DNA of 64,000 nucleotides from Nematostella vectensis. Taxonomy: Eukaryota; Cnidaria; Anthozoa; Actiniaria; Edwardsiidae. The notes beneath the pieces are model-generated. The model was not told where the DNA came from, searched no databases, and was given only the letters and a program-made list of their open reading frames with translations. The stretch spans positions 5,166,703 to 5,230,702 of the forward strand of contig NC_064037.1 in NCBI RefSeq assembly GCF_932526225.1, in the 5' to 3' direction. A program made the position numbers and the translations under genes. The first letter of the stretch is position 1; every line of letters starts with the position of its first letter. Shown in pieces: positions 31,201-48,900 of this stretch.

Positions 31201-34200
31201 GAACGTTTCTCCTACTAGCCATCTCCATTTTTCTGTTCCCCTTCATCATCCCTCCGCTCGCATTTTTATTTCTGCCCTTCGCATCTAACAAGTACATGGT
31301 CTTACCTCCGGATGACATAAACCTTGTACTAGAACATATAAGGTTGCTTTACATGTCAAAGAACTCTATCAAATATCCCTTACCTCATTTATTCGTCATA
31401 AATGTTTGTTATTTCACACTATTATGCATATTAAACCTAACTGCCCCCCCCCCATTTTCTTCACCCACACTAGGTGCCATGGTACGAACACCCGCTTGTA
31501 ACCAACAGCCCGGACTTAGTGCTAGCCCAAAGTGATCCATAAAGTGTCTAGGCAAAAATCAGGTTGTTTCTTAGATTAGTAATAGAAAAGTCAAGACTCT
31601 CAGATAAGGCTGACATAGACATTTTATGCTCAGTTATCAGCGGCGTAGCCGGATTTTTAACAGGAAGGGCCCAAAAGGGACTTTCAAGGCATTTTCTCCT
31701 GCCTTTAGATAATGTCTCATACATTTACTGTATTTTCGGCTGCTAAAAGGGGGGGGCCTAGGCCACCCCCTGGCTTTGCCCCTGGTTATATTTACCAAAT
31801 GATTTTGCATAATGCTATTAATTTCTGTCTGGTGCTTTATATGACTGTCTATCTCATGCTGTTCTTACCTATAGCTTTCTGGATGGCGACAAGCCACTCC
31901 TGTCTTGTTCTCTGATCCCTGGCTTCCAGGTCATAGTGAGTCTTGGTTTTTCCACATACCACATTAAACCGGTACTTCCGGCTGTCAGCGGCAGTTATCA
32001 CTTTGGTATCCTTGGTAACGATGATCTCTCCTTTTTTCTCGCTACAGCTGCGGTTGGTGAAGTAGGATAGGTGTCCAGCCTTGAGAACAAACCAGCGGTC
32101 CTTCATGGACTTCACCATGTGACCCTTCTTGATAAGGTAGCCTTGCTTGATCACCTCGTGGATGACATAGTCCCTCATCTCATCCAGCCCCTCTTTGTAA
32201 ATGCTGCAGGAAAATATTAACAAAATATAAGGGCATTAGTAAAATAATTAATAAGGAAGATCATCATAGAACATAGAACACAAGTTGTGTTCAAGTCTTT
32301 TATTCCTTTTGAATTATTGAGACAAAATTAAAACTCAAAATTGAGCAACATATTTGTTCCCCTCTTCCTTTTTATATGGTTTGAACATTGGGACAAGGTA
32401 GCCTCCCCCGAAGGCCATTTTAGGCAGGCGTCGCTCGCTCCCCCTCCACAAACGCCTGCTTCACCGAGCAGGGTTTTGTGTTCCCAGCAAATGACCAATC
32501 AGGAGTAGCATTCCAATTTCTGGAAGTCAAGACTTTGTACCCTGACTTACTTCGTACGTAAACATGGCAGAGAGTCTGCATCAGTGTGCTTTACTTTGCT
32601 TTTGTTTGTGGAGGGGGAGCGATCGACGCCTGCCTAAAAACGCTGACAAGGGAGGCTGGTAACAAGGTGGATCCTGAAACTATTAAACCATATTCCATAC
32701 TTTGTCAAGAGAAGAAGTGGAATATGGGCCTGGTTGATAACTCGATTGCTTGTAACATGGAGATACGTACCAGAAGGAAGAAAAAAAAACATGCTTAGAC
32801 CTTAAAGACCCCAAAAAGAATATCTGCCGAAAACATTACTACACCACAACCTTATATGAAAAATTTCCACTGCTCCACTGCTGAAGTTCTTTGCTGTCAT
32901 AGACATCAAGGGAGGGTACTGGCATGTCGAGCTATACCATGAATCAAATATCCCCTGAACTTTTTACCATGATTCGCAGCTACCAATTTTAAGGCACAAA
33001 AAAGGCAATAACTTTCTCCTATGTATAAAACTGGTTTTACAAGAATCTAACCTTTTATCGACGCCATTAAGATAGCATTTCTCAAGGCATTCCAGATATT
33101 TCCAGAAGGTCATTTCCTCTTCGATGCAGAACTCTTCCAGTGGCTTTGAATCCCAAACTTTTCCAATGGCATGTACTAACTTCTCAAGAAGAATCCCAAG
33201 CTCTTGTTTATGAACATTTGACACTTCATCTATGTCGAGGATGTTAAACACCAGCCACTGTTCATATGCTTCAGCCTCTGATAATACATGTTCTTCTGGC
33301 TTGAAGAATTTTTGTTGTACTATTGTCCATGAGAGTTGCTGGATTTTGCTTTGGTCTATGGTCTCACTTGCTGAAAAGGACAAGGAAGGTATAAGGAATT
33401 TAGAATAATTGATTAAATAAATATAATTTGGTTAATGGGTTCCAAGATTCTGTTCCCAGTTTCATGGTGAGTTGTAAATGTGTAGAAACCTATGAATATA
33501 TAATGTCTAGGTCATTTATAAAAACCTGACTAAGCACCCAGGGGGGGTACTACCTTATATAGGCTTTGCCCATTGAAGGGACGTGCCGATGGACAGGGTA
33601 TGGTTTTTTACCTCTCTGTCCTGAACAGGGTATACATTTCAGGCCTCTCTGTCCTGAACAGGGTACATAATTTTAAGCAAGGCTGTCCTAAACAGGGTAC
33701 CGATTTGATTGCCTTGCTAAAGCTTGTAACCGCTGATCCCACTGCTGATCTAATTTCCTTGCTTGCTCTCACGTGCTAACAGGGTCCTCAAATTGAGGGT
33801 GTTGTCCTAAACAGGGTCCTAAAATCAAGGGTGTTGTCCTAAACAGGGTATGGTTTTTCAGAATTTTTTTTCCTAAAAAGGGTCAGGTTTCAAAACCCCC
33901 AGCGGCACCCCTATACCCAAGCATAGGCTGAGTACCCCCACCCCCGGGACTAAGCAACAGCCCTTTTTACCTGGTAAAAAGTATATTAACCCATTGACTC
34001 CTGGCTTTTTTTGAGCTGAATTTACAAAAAAACATACTGAAAACAGATACCCCTCCCCTATTTTGAGTTTTATACAGCCCATCAAAGTCAAACACAGCTG
34101 CACCTAGTCAGCGGTATCCAAGCTTTCCAACAGTGCTTTGCGGTCCCCACTTTTAATCCCTCGTCGTTGTGCTGAAGCCAGCACAAGTTGATGGTTGCTT

Positions 34201-36440
34201 GTATTTTTCATAAAAAGTACAGCTATGAGCATATTAGGAGAGTGTCTCAGGACATCATGAAGTCTTTTGGGGCATAATTGAGTGCTTTGCTTATGGATAT
34301 TTGCAAGCAAAGGTGGATTCATGATGATTTTTTCTTGTTTGGCTTTGCCTGGATGAGAAAATGATTTTCTAATGAATCACCACAGCTCTCCTAAATGCTG
34401 TCTTTTCTGAAACCAAATTGATTCCAAAATTGTTTACACTGCTATTCTGGGTGTGTATGACCTGGAATTGATTCGTTTGGCTTCGGGGTGAAAAGACTTA
34501 TAAAAAACCATCTGACTTTGGGGAGAGGAGTGTTGACTGGCCCTCCCCTCGTGAATTTTCCCCTGGATCTCCCAGAATGCTTTGCAATACGTAAAGACAT
34601 CTTCGTGGTTGTACAAGCCTTCAAGGGGTGGACATTGTGTTTTGAGGCCATGGAAATGTACCTGGAGGATCAGAATAAAGGTATCTATTTGTGTCTTGAG
34701 CTGTGTTTGCTGATCTCTCTCCCTTGTGTGGTATTTTGAGCGTTTTATTGAGAGGGGTGATTCTGCTTTTCTTTCCTTGTTCGATTTCAGATTTGTCAAA
34801 GAACCTGTGCTATTATTTGGCTTAAGAGTAGATGCCAACACCTTGGTTGGATGCATATCTGCAAGACCATTTATCCCTTAGACTGATGCCTGAGTATCTT
34901 CATCTTGTTGTGTTTATTTTGAATTTATGAATTTTTGGGGTATTTTGTGGGTACTTCCCAAAGCCGGTACAGGCCGGTTGAGGGGTCAATGTGTTAAGTG
35001 AGACGGACGCTAGCGTGGCCACCTTGACAGTTTTGTGAACTAAGCCAATAAAAGAATGCGAGAAAAGTGCTACCTGATAGGCAACCAACCTGGCCAATCA
35101 GAGTGGCCAAAAAATACTTTAGTGCGCATCAGCACGATGGGATACTCCTAGCTATTTGCTATTATTGGCTAACTTAAACTTTTGTCTTGGTGGCCAGGCT
35201 AGTGCGTTGCTATATAGGAGAGGCTTCAACTGCATATAAACCCCTTCATGTCAATTCACTGTCTTATACTGACATTTGTCTAAGAATGAGTGGATCACGC
35301 TGCTTGGTCAAGATCTGTTATCGTTTGCTCACCTGGCCTCTGGTCAACAACCTCTCGAGAAAACTTTTTTTTTAAACGAGCAAACAGCACCAACACCGGC
35401 CAGCATTACTGGCGAAGCCTCGATGGATTGACCTCAAGACATAAAAGTAATGCTGGCGAAATACTTCGCAGTACTTCCCAACTTGGCTACTTGGTGTGAA
35501 ATACAAATAGTGCCAGCCTTCCCGGGCAGGGGTCTCGCCGGCATGCAATGACAAAGCAGCTTGCCTCCCGCCTTTTCCTTATTTACTTCTGTTCTTTTTA
35601 TGTTCAAACGCATGTCCTTTGACAGTATTTCCATGATAATACTAGCCATTTCTATCATGCCTTGTACGCTCTCTTTATAAGCGGTTGTGTCAATGGAGGG
35701 GTGGGTTTATACGTCTACACTTTTACACGATAAGTCATGCGATCTAAACTTTCCGGCTTGAGAAATGAAGTAATCTATAAAGCTCTAGAAAATTCAGTAA
35801 TTGATTATGCAAGATATTCACGTAAAAATGAATTGTTTTATATTATTTTAGTTGGTATTCGCGATAAAGCCATTTCGTAGCAATTCCTTTGTCATATCGA
35901 CTTATCAACAGTTAGTATAATAAAACCCAGTGTATTAGCATAAAAGTACGGAAAATATATCTGATGGTTTTTAAAGTAATAAATGATAGAACAAAGGAAT
36001 AACTTCCCAGTATTCAGAACTGAAGAAAAACCTTGTTTCACGATTAAGATTTGTTTTACACTTGCCAAGTATACTACAAATAAATATTTCGCATGTGTTC
36101 ACGTAAACATACCGATACAATGGCTCGACACGGGAATAACATGATGATTGAACATACCTTTTACGAGCAATCGTTCCTCAAGATATTCTATAAACTCCGT
36201 GTACAGTAGGCTTGTCTCGTTCTCTTTGAAGTTGGTCAGATCATCGGCTAGGTAGGGAATCGATGTGTCTCTACTTATGGTAGCACAAAGTAGCTGTAAT
36301 TTAGACTTTGCAACTTTGCCTGTTTCGTCTGCACCGTTAGCGTCTGCCAGAGCTTCGTAAACGTGCCGAATGCAATTCTTAACTTCTGTTCGGAGGGTGA
36401 ATCGTCCATCTTGTGCGTCTTCGGGCGAATTTTCCTCCAT
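28285..36440 (-). CDS. SWAP70: SWAP70/DEF6-like PH-domain protein, 6 exons, with acidic C-terminal extension
   Basis: Coding exons in transcript order are 36440-36158, 33370-33052, 32203-31869, 31049-30913, 30416-30090 and 29292-28285. They sum to 802 residues; SWAP70 is 585 and DEF6 631. The N-terminal 200 residues correspond to the EF-hand-like region. A PH domain spans about 219-312 (IKQGYLIKKGHMVKSMKDRW, ending TRQEWLVAIQKAI). A long coiled coil runs to about 515, then the family C-terminal box GLARPIGPHNPAFITHRGIG at about 519-538. The last 240 residues are a Glu/Asp/Ser/Thr-rich tail not found in the vertebrate proteins. The family links phosphoinositides to Rac and F-actin. A start at the next upstream in-frame ATG (36512) would add 24 residues; I prefer 36440 by alignment to the family N-terminus. 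One gene seems to stand for both vertebrate paralogues. Confidence 0.92.
29671..30022. mobile_element. MITE with GACGGGGAT ends in SWAP70-like intron 5
   Basis: The left end ggacggggattattgtcg pairs with the right end cgacgatccccgtcc. Internally accctaaaagatac recurs about six times. A G-run of about 15 lies just outside the left end. A relative lies at 27842-28096, also beside a C-run. Confidence 0.5.
30846..30895. repeat. (GT)n and G-run beside the exon 4 splice donor
   Basis: A GT dinucleotide run followed by a G-run lies 17-65 bases downstream (minus strand) of the donor CGC/GTAAGG at 30912. In the transcript it reads as a C-run followed by a CA repeat, which might influence splicing. 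Confidence 0.8.
32396..32661. mobile_element. TIR element in SWAP70-like intron 2
   Basis: Inverted ends of about 60 bases pair 32400-32460 with 32600-32661, sharing gcaggcgtcg...gctccccctccacaaacg. A 7-base direct repeat, acaaggt, flanks it (32393-32399 and about 32663-32669), so it is probably a small DNA transposon. No coding. Confidence 0.65.
33590..33860. repeat. Degenerate repeats of cctgaacagggta type
   Basis: The motif tgtcctgaacagggta or tgtcctaaacagggtc recurs six to seven times at irregular spacing of 28-130 bases in SWAP70-like intron 1. Likely an old tandem or mobile sequence. Confidence 0.55.
33960..35000. repeat. Long copy of a dispersed repeat family
   Basis: Segments match three other places: 27390-27640, 41985-42035 (tacactgctattct...gaaattgattc) and 44160-44400 (gctattatttggctt, ggtacaggtcagtgagg), plus the reverse orientation near 3905. 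It ends with ggggtcaatgtgttaa. No protein recognised. Confidence 0.55.
35009..35204. mobile_element. MITE with gctagcgtggccacc ends
   Basis: The left end gctagcgtggccaccttgac is inverted at the right as gtcttggtggccaggctagt. The same family occurs at 58771-58958, including the inner ccattttaaagc/caataaaagaatg and gatgggatactcct/acggcgaattcct parts. Confidence 0.65.
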
Positions 36441-39400
36441 AGTTTGCAAAGTTTTGCAGTCGTGATGGTCGCGAATTCGTAACACGGAAGCGACCGAGCG
36501 AGGAAGATGCATAATGTTTGAGACGTATTTACGTCACAGAAGTCAGTCGCCCGTGAAATTCGATAGCTTCCTGTCAAAAAAACCTTTAGACCAGCCGCAA
36601 AGCCGACGATTTTTACACGAAAATGTTAACGCACGTTTATACAATGACAGAGTGACAAAACCCATTCATAAACAGCTGCAGTACTCAATGGAAGCCAGTA
36701 GAACCGTCTGATTCAAATTGATCTATCACATTCACATTTCCTCGTGAATTTTTTATGGTATAATTAATCCATCAAAGCTTTTAGAGAAAATTAAAAGAAC
36801 AAAAACTCTCTCGTTATCACGCTTTTCTGGCCAAGAATTAATCTCTATTTAAAATCAAATCTGAAGGAGTCTTATTTGATCAGGGTTCATGTGTGATATA
36901 TCACGCCAACATTTCACGTGAACTAACGTGCTCTGTCACAAAACGAGAGAAGTCTAGTTGGCATGAGCACTTCTGTACTTCTGTTATCGCCTTTAAAACA
37001 GCGGGGTGGGACTCATCATACACAAATAACGCCGTTCTTTCTTTGTAACCTGGAGGAGAAAAACGAAATCCTCTTTCTACTGTCAAGTTGTTGTACTATA
37101 CTAACCTGAAGGGAAAATAACTGATTAATGTCCAACCAAAAACTAATTCACAAACGCGTGCCGTGTCAACTTTAGTATGAAAAAGAAATGACACTTGAAT
37201 TTTCATTTTAGAGGAATTTCAGCTGTCTGCGTTTTAGCTCTTGTAAGAGATTTTCGATAGAGCTTTGAGCGCCCTTTGAGCTTGCGCAAAAAGCAGACAG
37301 CTGAGACAAAATGAAAGAAGCTCAACAAGAATTTCGATTTGTTGCAGTTGTACATAAAATACGCCTTAACTTGAAACTGTGTGAGACGCTGGGCTGCACG
37401 CTTATGATATACTGAGATAGTTCTTCAAAAATCCATTCCGACAGCTGGGATATAATCAATGCACCGCATATTCACCGCATACTCACAGCTATCGCCCAGT
37501 CTAGCCAAACAACAATACTTCTTTAAAAAATATTATTAAATTTGAAAACAAGGTGACATCTAATGTGCTGTATAAAAGACAAGCTGACAGCTGTAAAAAA
37601 AATTGAAACAGCGATGAACATCGTTTGTTCAAAAAGGTCACAATTTCTCTAATTTAACAGAAAAAAAAATAGAGAAAAAAAGCTTTATCAACCTTTCATG
37701 CAGTCACCTCTTTTCAAATATTCAAATGTGCGAAAAGTCGGGTATAAAAATGTAAACTGATTTTAGAACATGTGGCAATAAAAACGTTAGGTCGCACCGC
37801 TACCATTTTGACATAACCGCAAAGATCCGGCTAATATAATATGCCCAATGTACCTAATAATCAATATATTCACTTTGTCTTTTCGGAAGTTTTACGAGTG
37901 ACAGGAAAATTCAATAGGAAGAAATCTAAATTTCTTTCACTTTTCGCTATTGATAAGCTAAAACTCGTAGCCCACTGGGAAGTGAATTGGAATGCAGCAT
38001 TGATTATCGTGAGGTTTTCTAACATATATTCACGAATTGATACACAATACCTTATAAAATACTGTTTCGTAATTGTTTGCTACAAAAGCTACAAAACTGG
38101 CGCGTAAAAAAGGGTTCGCGCGCACCCCCCTTGGCGACCAAAAAGTGGGTCATTGGGAATCTTCAAATACTAGGCTTTTTCCATATGATACCTAGGACTG
38201 CGCACTCCTTAGCCAATCCTGGGTACGCGCCTGGTATAAACATATAAGTGCACTGCAAAATAATTTACAACAGCTACGCACCATACGATCCCGTAATTGC
38301 GGCGCTTATATATTTAATTTTTAATGAAACCATTCCCACTTATTCGGGGGAGGGCGTTTATACATATAGACTTATAGACGTTAACTATATTTAAAAACCT
38401 CATCAAAGAACGATTGGGAAAGCCTCGCACTCTCCTGGGTTTATTCAATATCTCTTTTTTGTGGTTAAAAAAAAGATCAATTGAGCACTATCTATTGTTA
38501 GTTGATCTTTTTTGCAATGAATAGGTTTAAGGTCTCGATAAAGGTAAACGGCGTGTCAGCGGGAAAAAAAAATATTGTCGCGGCGCAATTTTCACTACAT
38601 ATACAAAATATATATCAAATAAAAGATAAAAAATTGAATTATCTCCGGCACGTTTAATTTTTGCAATAGCTAATTCTGTGTTTAAGTTTTGAGGCCTCAA
38701 ACTCAAAAGTACGGGGTTTAATCTAGAGCGTAATGCACCTTCGCGTTATTGCGCATGCACTTGCACGTAATTGCATCTCAATGACAGATAGATGATCTAC
38801 CAAAGTGTGTGAGGACTTTTTGTTATTTGACACTGTCAACAAAATCAAAGTTGGAACTCTCATTTCTGGCGAAATTTGGACACTATAAAAGCGATCTTTA
38901 GTCGGAAATCGAAAATTCTTCAAACACTTTATGACATGGCATAATTATCTATCAGATCCCGAAAATGTGAAGGCGATATCTTAAAACCCGTCGCGAGGTT
39001 ACGCCCGACAAGCTCGAGTTCTCGCTTCAAAATAATACGCTAGAAAAGTCAAAGATTTGGCGTGAATTCACGGTCAATAGGTCACAGGAAACAGCAAAGA
39101 CCCATTTCAGCCGTCTTAGAATGCGATTTATGGAAAAAATTTTTTGCAAAAATAAAGTTTAAGAACCATTGATACAGGTTTTGCAAAAACCACAAAAACA
39201 AACAGTGGTGTCAAATTTACCTTTACCAAGACCTTAAGGAAACCCTTCACGGTTGCAACAGCCTTCTACATGATGCTATCTTAAACAGAAATGAGGTGTA
39301 GATTACGCTTGTTTGAGTTCGTTTCGGTCTTCCTGTCAGTCACGTGTGGATTCAGAAGAGTTCTCAATCACAACTGATTAGTGTTCATTGTAACGCCATA

Positions 39401-39660
39401 CTATCCAAGTTACCATCGAGCACCAGGATATCTATGTAGCTAAGCACAAATGAATCCAAGTACTTGGTGTACACAGCAGAAGTGGATCCAAGTAATCAGA
39501 TATCACCAACAAGAACCGTATGTCTGTTAGCACAACTCGCACTTCACTCATTGAATCCAAGTGATCAGTGGTGTCCAAGTAATTGCTGTACCTTCAGCCA
39601 GTGGTTCAAGTAATCAGTTATCACCAAGTAGTGAATCCAAGTAATTACTGTAATGTACCT
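36441..39660. other. Region between the SWAP70-like and ASPDH genes
   Basis: No convincing gene. It should include the SWAP70-like promoter and the ASPDH 3' untranslated region. At 36901-37055 on the minus strand an acceptor-like tract (tttttctcctccag) is followed by about 50 open codons and a stop, but no partner exon or family was recognised. At about 39420-39660, directly after the ASPDH stop on the minus strand, the string acttggattcactacttggt recurs in degenerate form about eight times; this would be in the 3' untranslated region. Confidence 0.45.
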
Positions 39661-45835
<6,175 letters not shown>

Positions 45836-45985
45836 CTTGACCGTGCGATAAGACAGAAGACTAGAGACTCACGCGCCCACGGTCATACTGCGGTGTTGTT
45901 ATTAGCAACAGAAACAAGACGACCATTTTGTAACAAAGACTTCAACTTTATATTTTTCTGTTTTCGTGGTTATAATAGCGTAAAT
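45836..45985. promoter_or_regulatory. Bidirectional promoter between ASPDH (-) and DRC2 (+) with an X-box
   Basis: Only 150 bases separate the two start codons. An X-box match, GTTGTTATTAGCAAC, lies at 45895-45909 (half sites GTTGTT and AGCAAC, spacer ATT), 77 bases before the DRC2 ATG. DRC2 is a motile-cilium protein, so RFX control fits. The ASPDH start codon is embedded in CAAGATGGCAG, a YY1-type motif common just after start sites of such promoters. Confidence 0.7.
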
Positions 45986-48900
45986 ATGGCTCCAAAAAAG
46001 AAGAAATCAGGAAAGAAGAAATTAGCAAAGATGACTGAGGAGGAGAGGCGTATTTATATGGAACAAAAGCGATTAGAGGAGGAAGAAATGCGGAAAAAGA
46101 AAGAAGATATGTTGACACAATTTCTAAAAGTAAGTTTTGGTCACATTTCTTCGTGACTTAGATTGGTTGTAGTGCAGTGGATTTGTATTCCGATTTGTAT
46201 ATATGGACTGGTATTCCGAGAGTTGATAAGCTATCTGCGTTATTTTTTGAAGGATAAATTAGCGAAAGAAGAAAAAAGTTCGAGGTTTAATCTAAACAAA
46301 TTGCAAAATCAATGGAGAGTCATCATGAGAGAAGGTACGAAGAAATCGAGGTTACTCTTTCTCTTGTTTGTTCTTGTTGTTAGTTGTTTAAAATTATACT
46401 AAGCTGTGGCATTCTCTTTAAAGCCAAAGCTCAAGATTTGAAAAAAGACATTGAAATTCTCAGTCAGACGTTTGAGCGAGTGATTGACAGGAAGGAAGCC
46501 ATTATAAAGTCCCTTGTAAAGGATATCGAGGAGGCGGAGGAGCAGTATCAGATGGCTCTACGGAGTCATCTGCAAAACGTCGATAGACTCATAGGTGAGC
46601 ACACTCGATAGAAATCGTAATAAGACTGATGGTGTGGGGAAAAAAAAGATGAAAATTATATTTCTACTTTTGCTAGTCAAAATACAACTCATACTGCAGC
46701 TATCAAAAATACAACCATTCAGCTGTATTTTTCTTGTATTTCAACAAATGCGCCAATCAGCTTTAAGTATATTATTATTTATCAGGGATACTATACCCTT
46801 GATGTTACTTTAGCTAAAAATATTTTTTGACAACAGAAAAACAGAGTATAACTTGAAAAATTTTTTAGTTCTTTGCTCAATTACCTTAGCTGATCCAGAA
46901 GATTGCATCAATTCTATTTACAATCTTTCTATGTACTGCTGTTCTAAATAAACATTCTTTTAAATTCTAATAACAGGTTCGTCTGAATATAAACTAACCG
47001 GTTTTAGGATTTTGTGTGTAGCACATCTAGCAATATCTGAACAGCTAACTACACATTTTTTTTTATCCCAAGAACTATTCATAGTACAAGGTACAGTACA
47101 ACTGGCTATTTTGAAGGACATTCTTAACTAAAAGCAAAAGCTTTTGGAGATAAATTTCAGGCAGATCTTTAGAGTGATGAGAAAGCTTGTCAGGGAGTCA
47201 GGAACGTTGATCCATAGCCATGATCTGTAATTTCCCTTTATGTATTATCCCAGATCTTCAATACAGACGGTTGCATGAACTTGGTAGTGAATTTAACCAA
47301 GAACAAGAAATACTAAAGGAGGAATTTGACACAGAAAGGTTAGTTAAAGTGTTGTCTGTTGGTTTGTTTGTTGTCTCTCTATTGTATGCCATAAATAGAT
47401 AAAATAAAAAAAGTGAGAACTCTCTTAGCCATCCAAGCCAGTCCTCAATTTGAAGTAGCATTACTAAAAATGGTAACTGTTTTCCAGGGCTAGGATTGTC
47501 TCACAGCACAAAAAAGAGATGCATGACATTCAAGACATCATGTTTGCCATGGAAGAGGAGTGGAATGAACAAGACAGTGAAGCCAAACAGGACTTTCAAA
47601 GCCTCCGTGATGAGATCAAGAATAAGGTGAAATACCGTACTACAGTATGGATAATTCAGAGATAAGATAGCTACCCAAAAAGCATAATACTTATAATACT
47701 TATTTGGTTAGCTGTCTTCCTGAATCTCCCTTCTGCTGTTAACACTCTTATGTTTTGGGATTTCATTTCTTTCATCTTCCAACATAGCATCAAAGCATTA
47801 TGCACATGATTAAGCATAGTACCATTGCTTAAGATTCGCAGATGATAGGTCGTTTATGATTCACAAAATTTCATTAGAATTAACAATGAAATCCTAGACT
47901 ATTGAAAAATTTCAAAACTTAAAAAAATTGTACTCTTGCAACTCAAATCTCTTTTTTTTTTCATTTCTGTTTTGTAATAGAATATTGAAGAGAAGCATGC
48001 TCTTAGGATTCAACTGGAAGGGACAGTGGAGGACTTATGGAGGCAATTTCAACAGGTACTGTAATTGAAACTCCATGTGGATGATCAGCACCTGTTTGGA
48101 TAGGATTGTAGCAAAGGGTCAGTTACTCTGACCTTGTTAAGAGCATACCCCCTCCCCCAATCAGTTACTGTAACACTGTCTGTTTTCTTTTTGCAAGATA
48201 CTGTAGGCTGTTCATTTTTGTATTGTGTACTCAATTATTACTCTTTTTTTTTTTGTCCCAATCAATGACAGACAGCTTTTCTAATTTATAAACAGGCTCT
48301 GAAAAACTATAATGAAACCACAGAAGAGAGAAAGTTAGCATTTGAGAACCTAAAAGCCAAAGATGAGAAAAGTGCCAAAGAGATAGAGACACAGATGAGA
48401 AAACTACAAAGAATACAGGTACAGTACCCTTTTAAAAGATTTTCTTTATAATGTAGCTATCCTTATACTGAAGCTATCCAGTCTAAAGACTGCGAAATTG
48501 TTATATAAAGTGTAAGAATTAAACAATGTTACGGTCAAATTTGTTTTATGGCAATTACATTTTTACGATGTAGTACCTGAAAGGTTTTGAAAGGAGTTGA
48601 TAGAGATGATGGTAATGAACTATGAATCAAACTTTGTAACATTAATTTGTACTTTTTCCATCTCAGGACAACATTTCCCAGCTTAAAGCCAAGATGGCAT
48701 CCAATGCAAGGGAGTGTGATGAAAGAAATCGAATGATAAAAGAGGTGAGTTCTCTATTTTAGGATTACATGCTTTTTTTACATTTTTTTAATATTAAATG
48801 GATTTTGCACACAAATGTAAATGTATATATACTTTATATATTTTTTTGTAGCAAAGAGAGGTGGTTGGTGCACAGTTCCATGAACTTAAAGCTGAGATGA

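Noticed and set aside
36901-37086. A minus-strand exon-like frame of about 50 codons after an acceptor-like tract
   Set aside because: No family, no partner exon and no ATG start; ASPDH already has a better terminal exon at 39661-39698. Kept only as a note.
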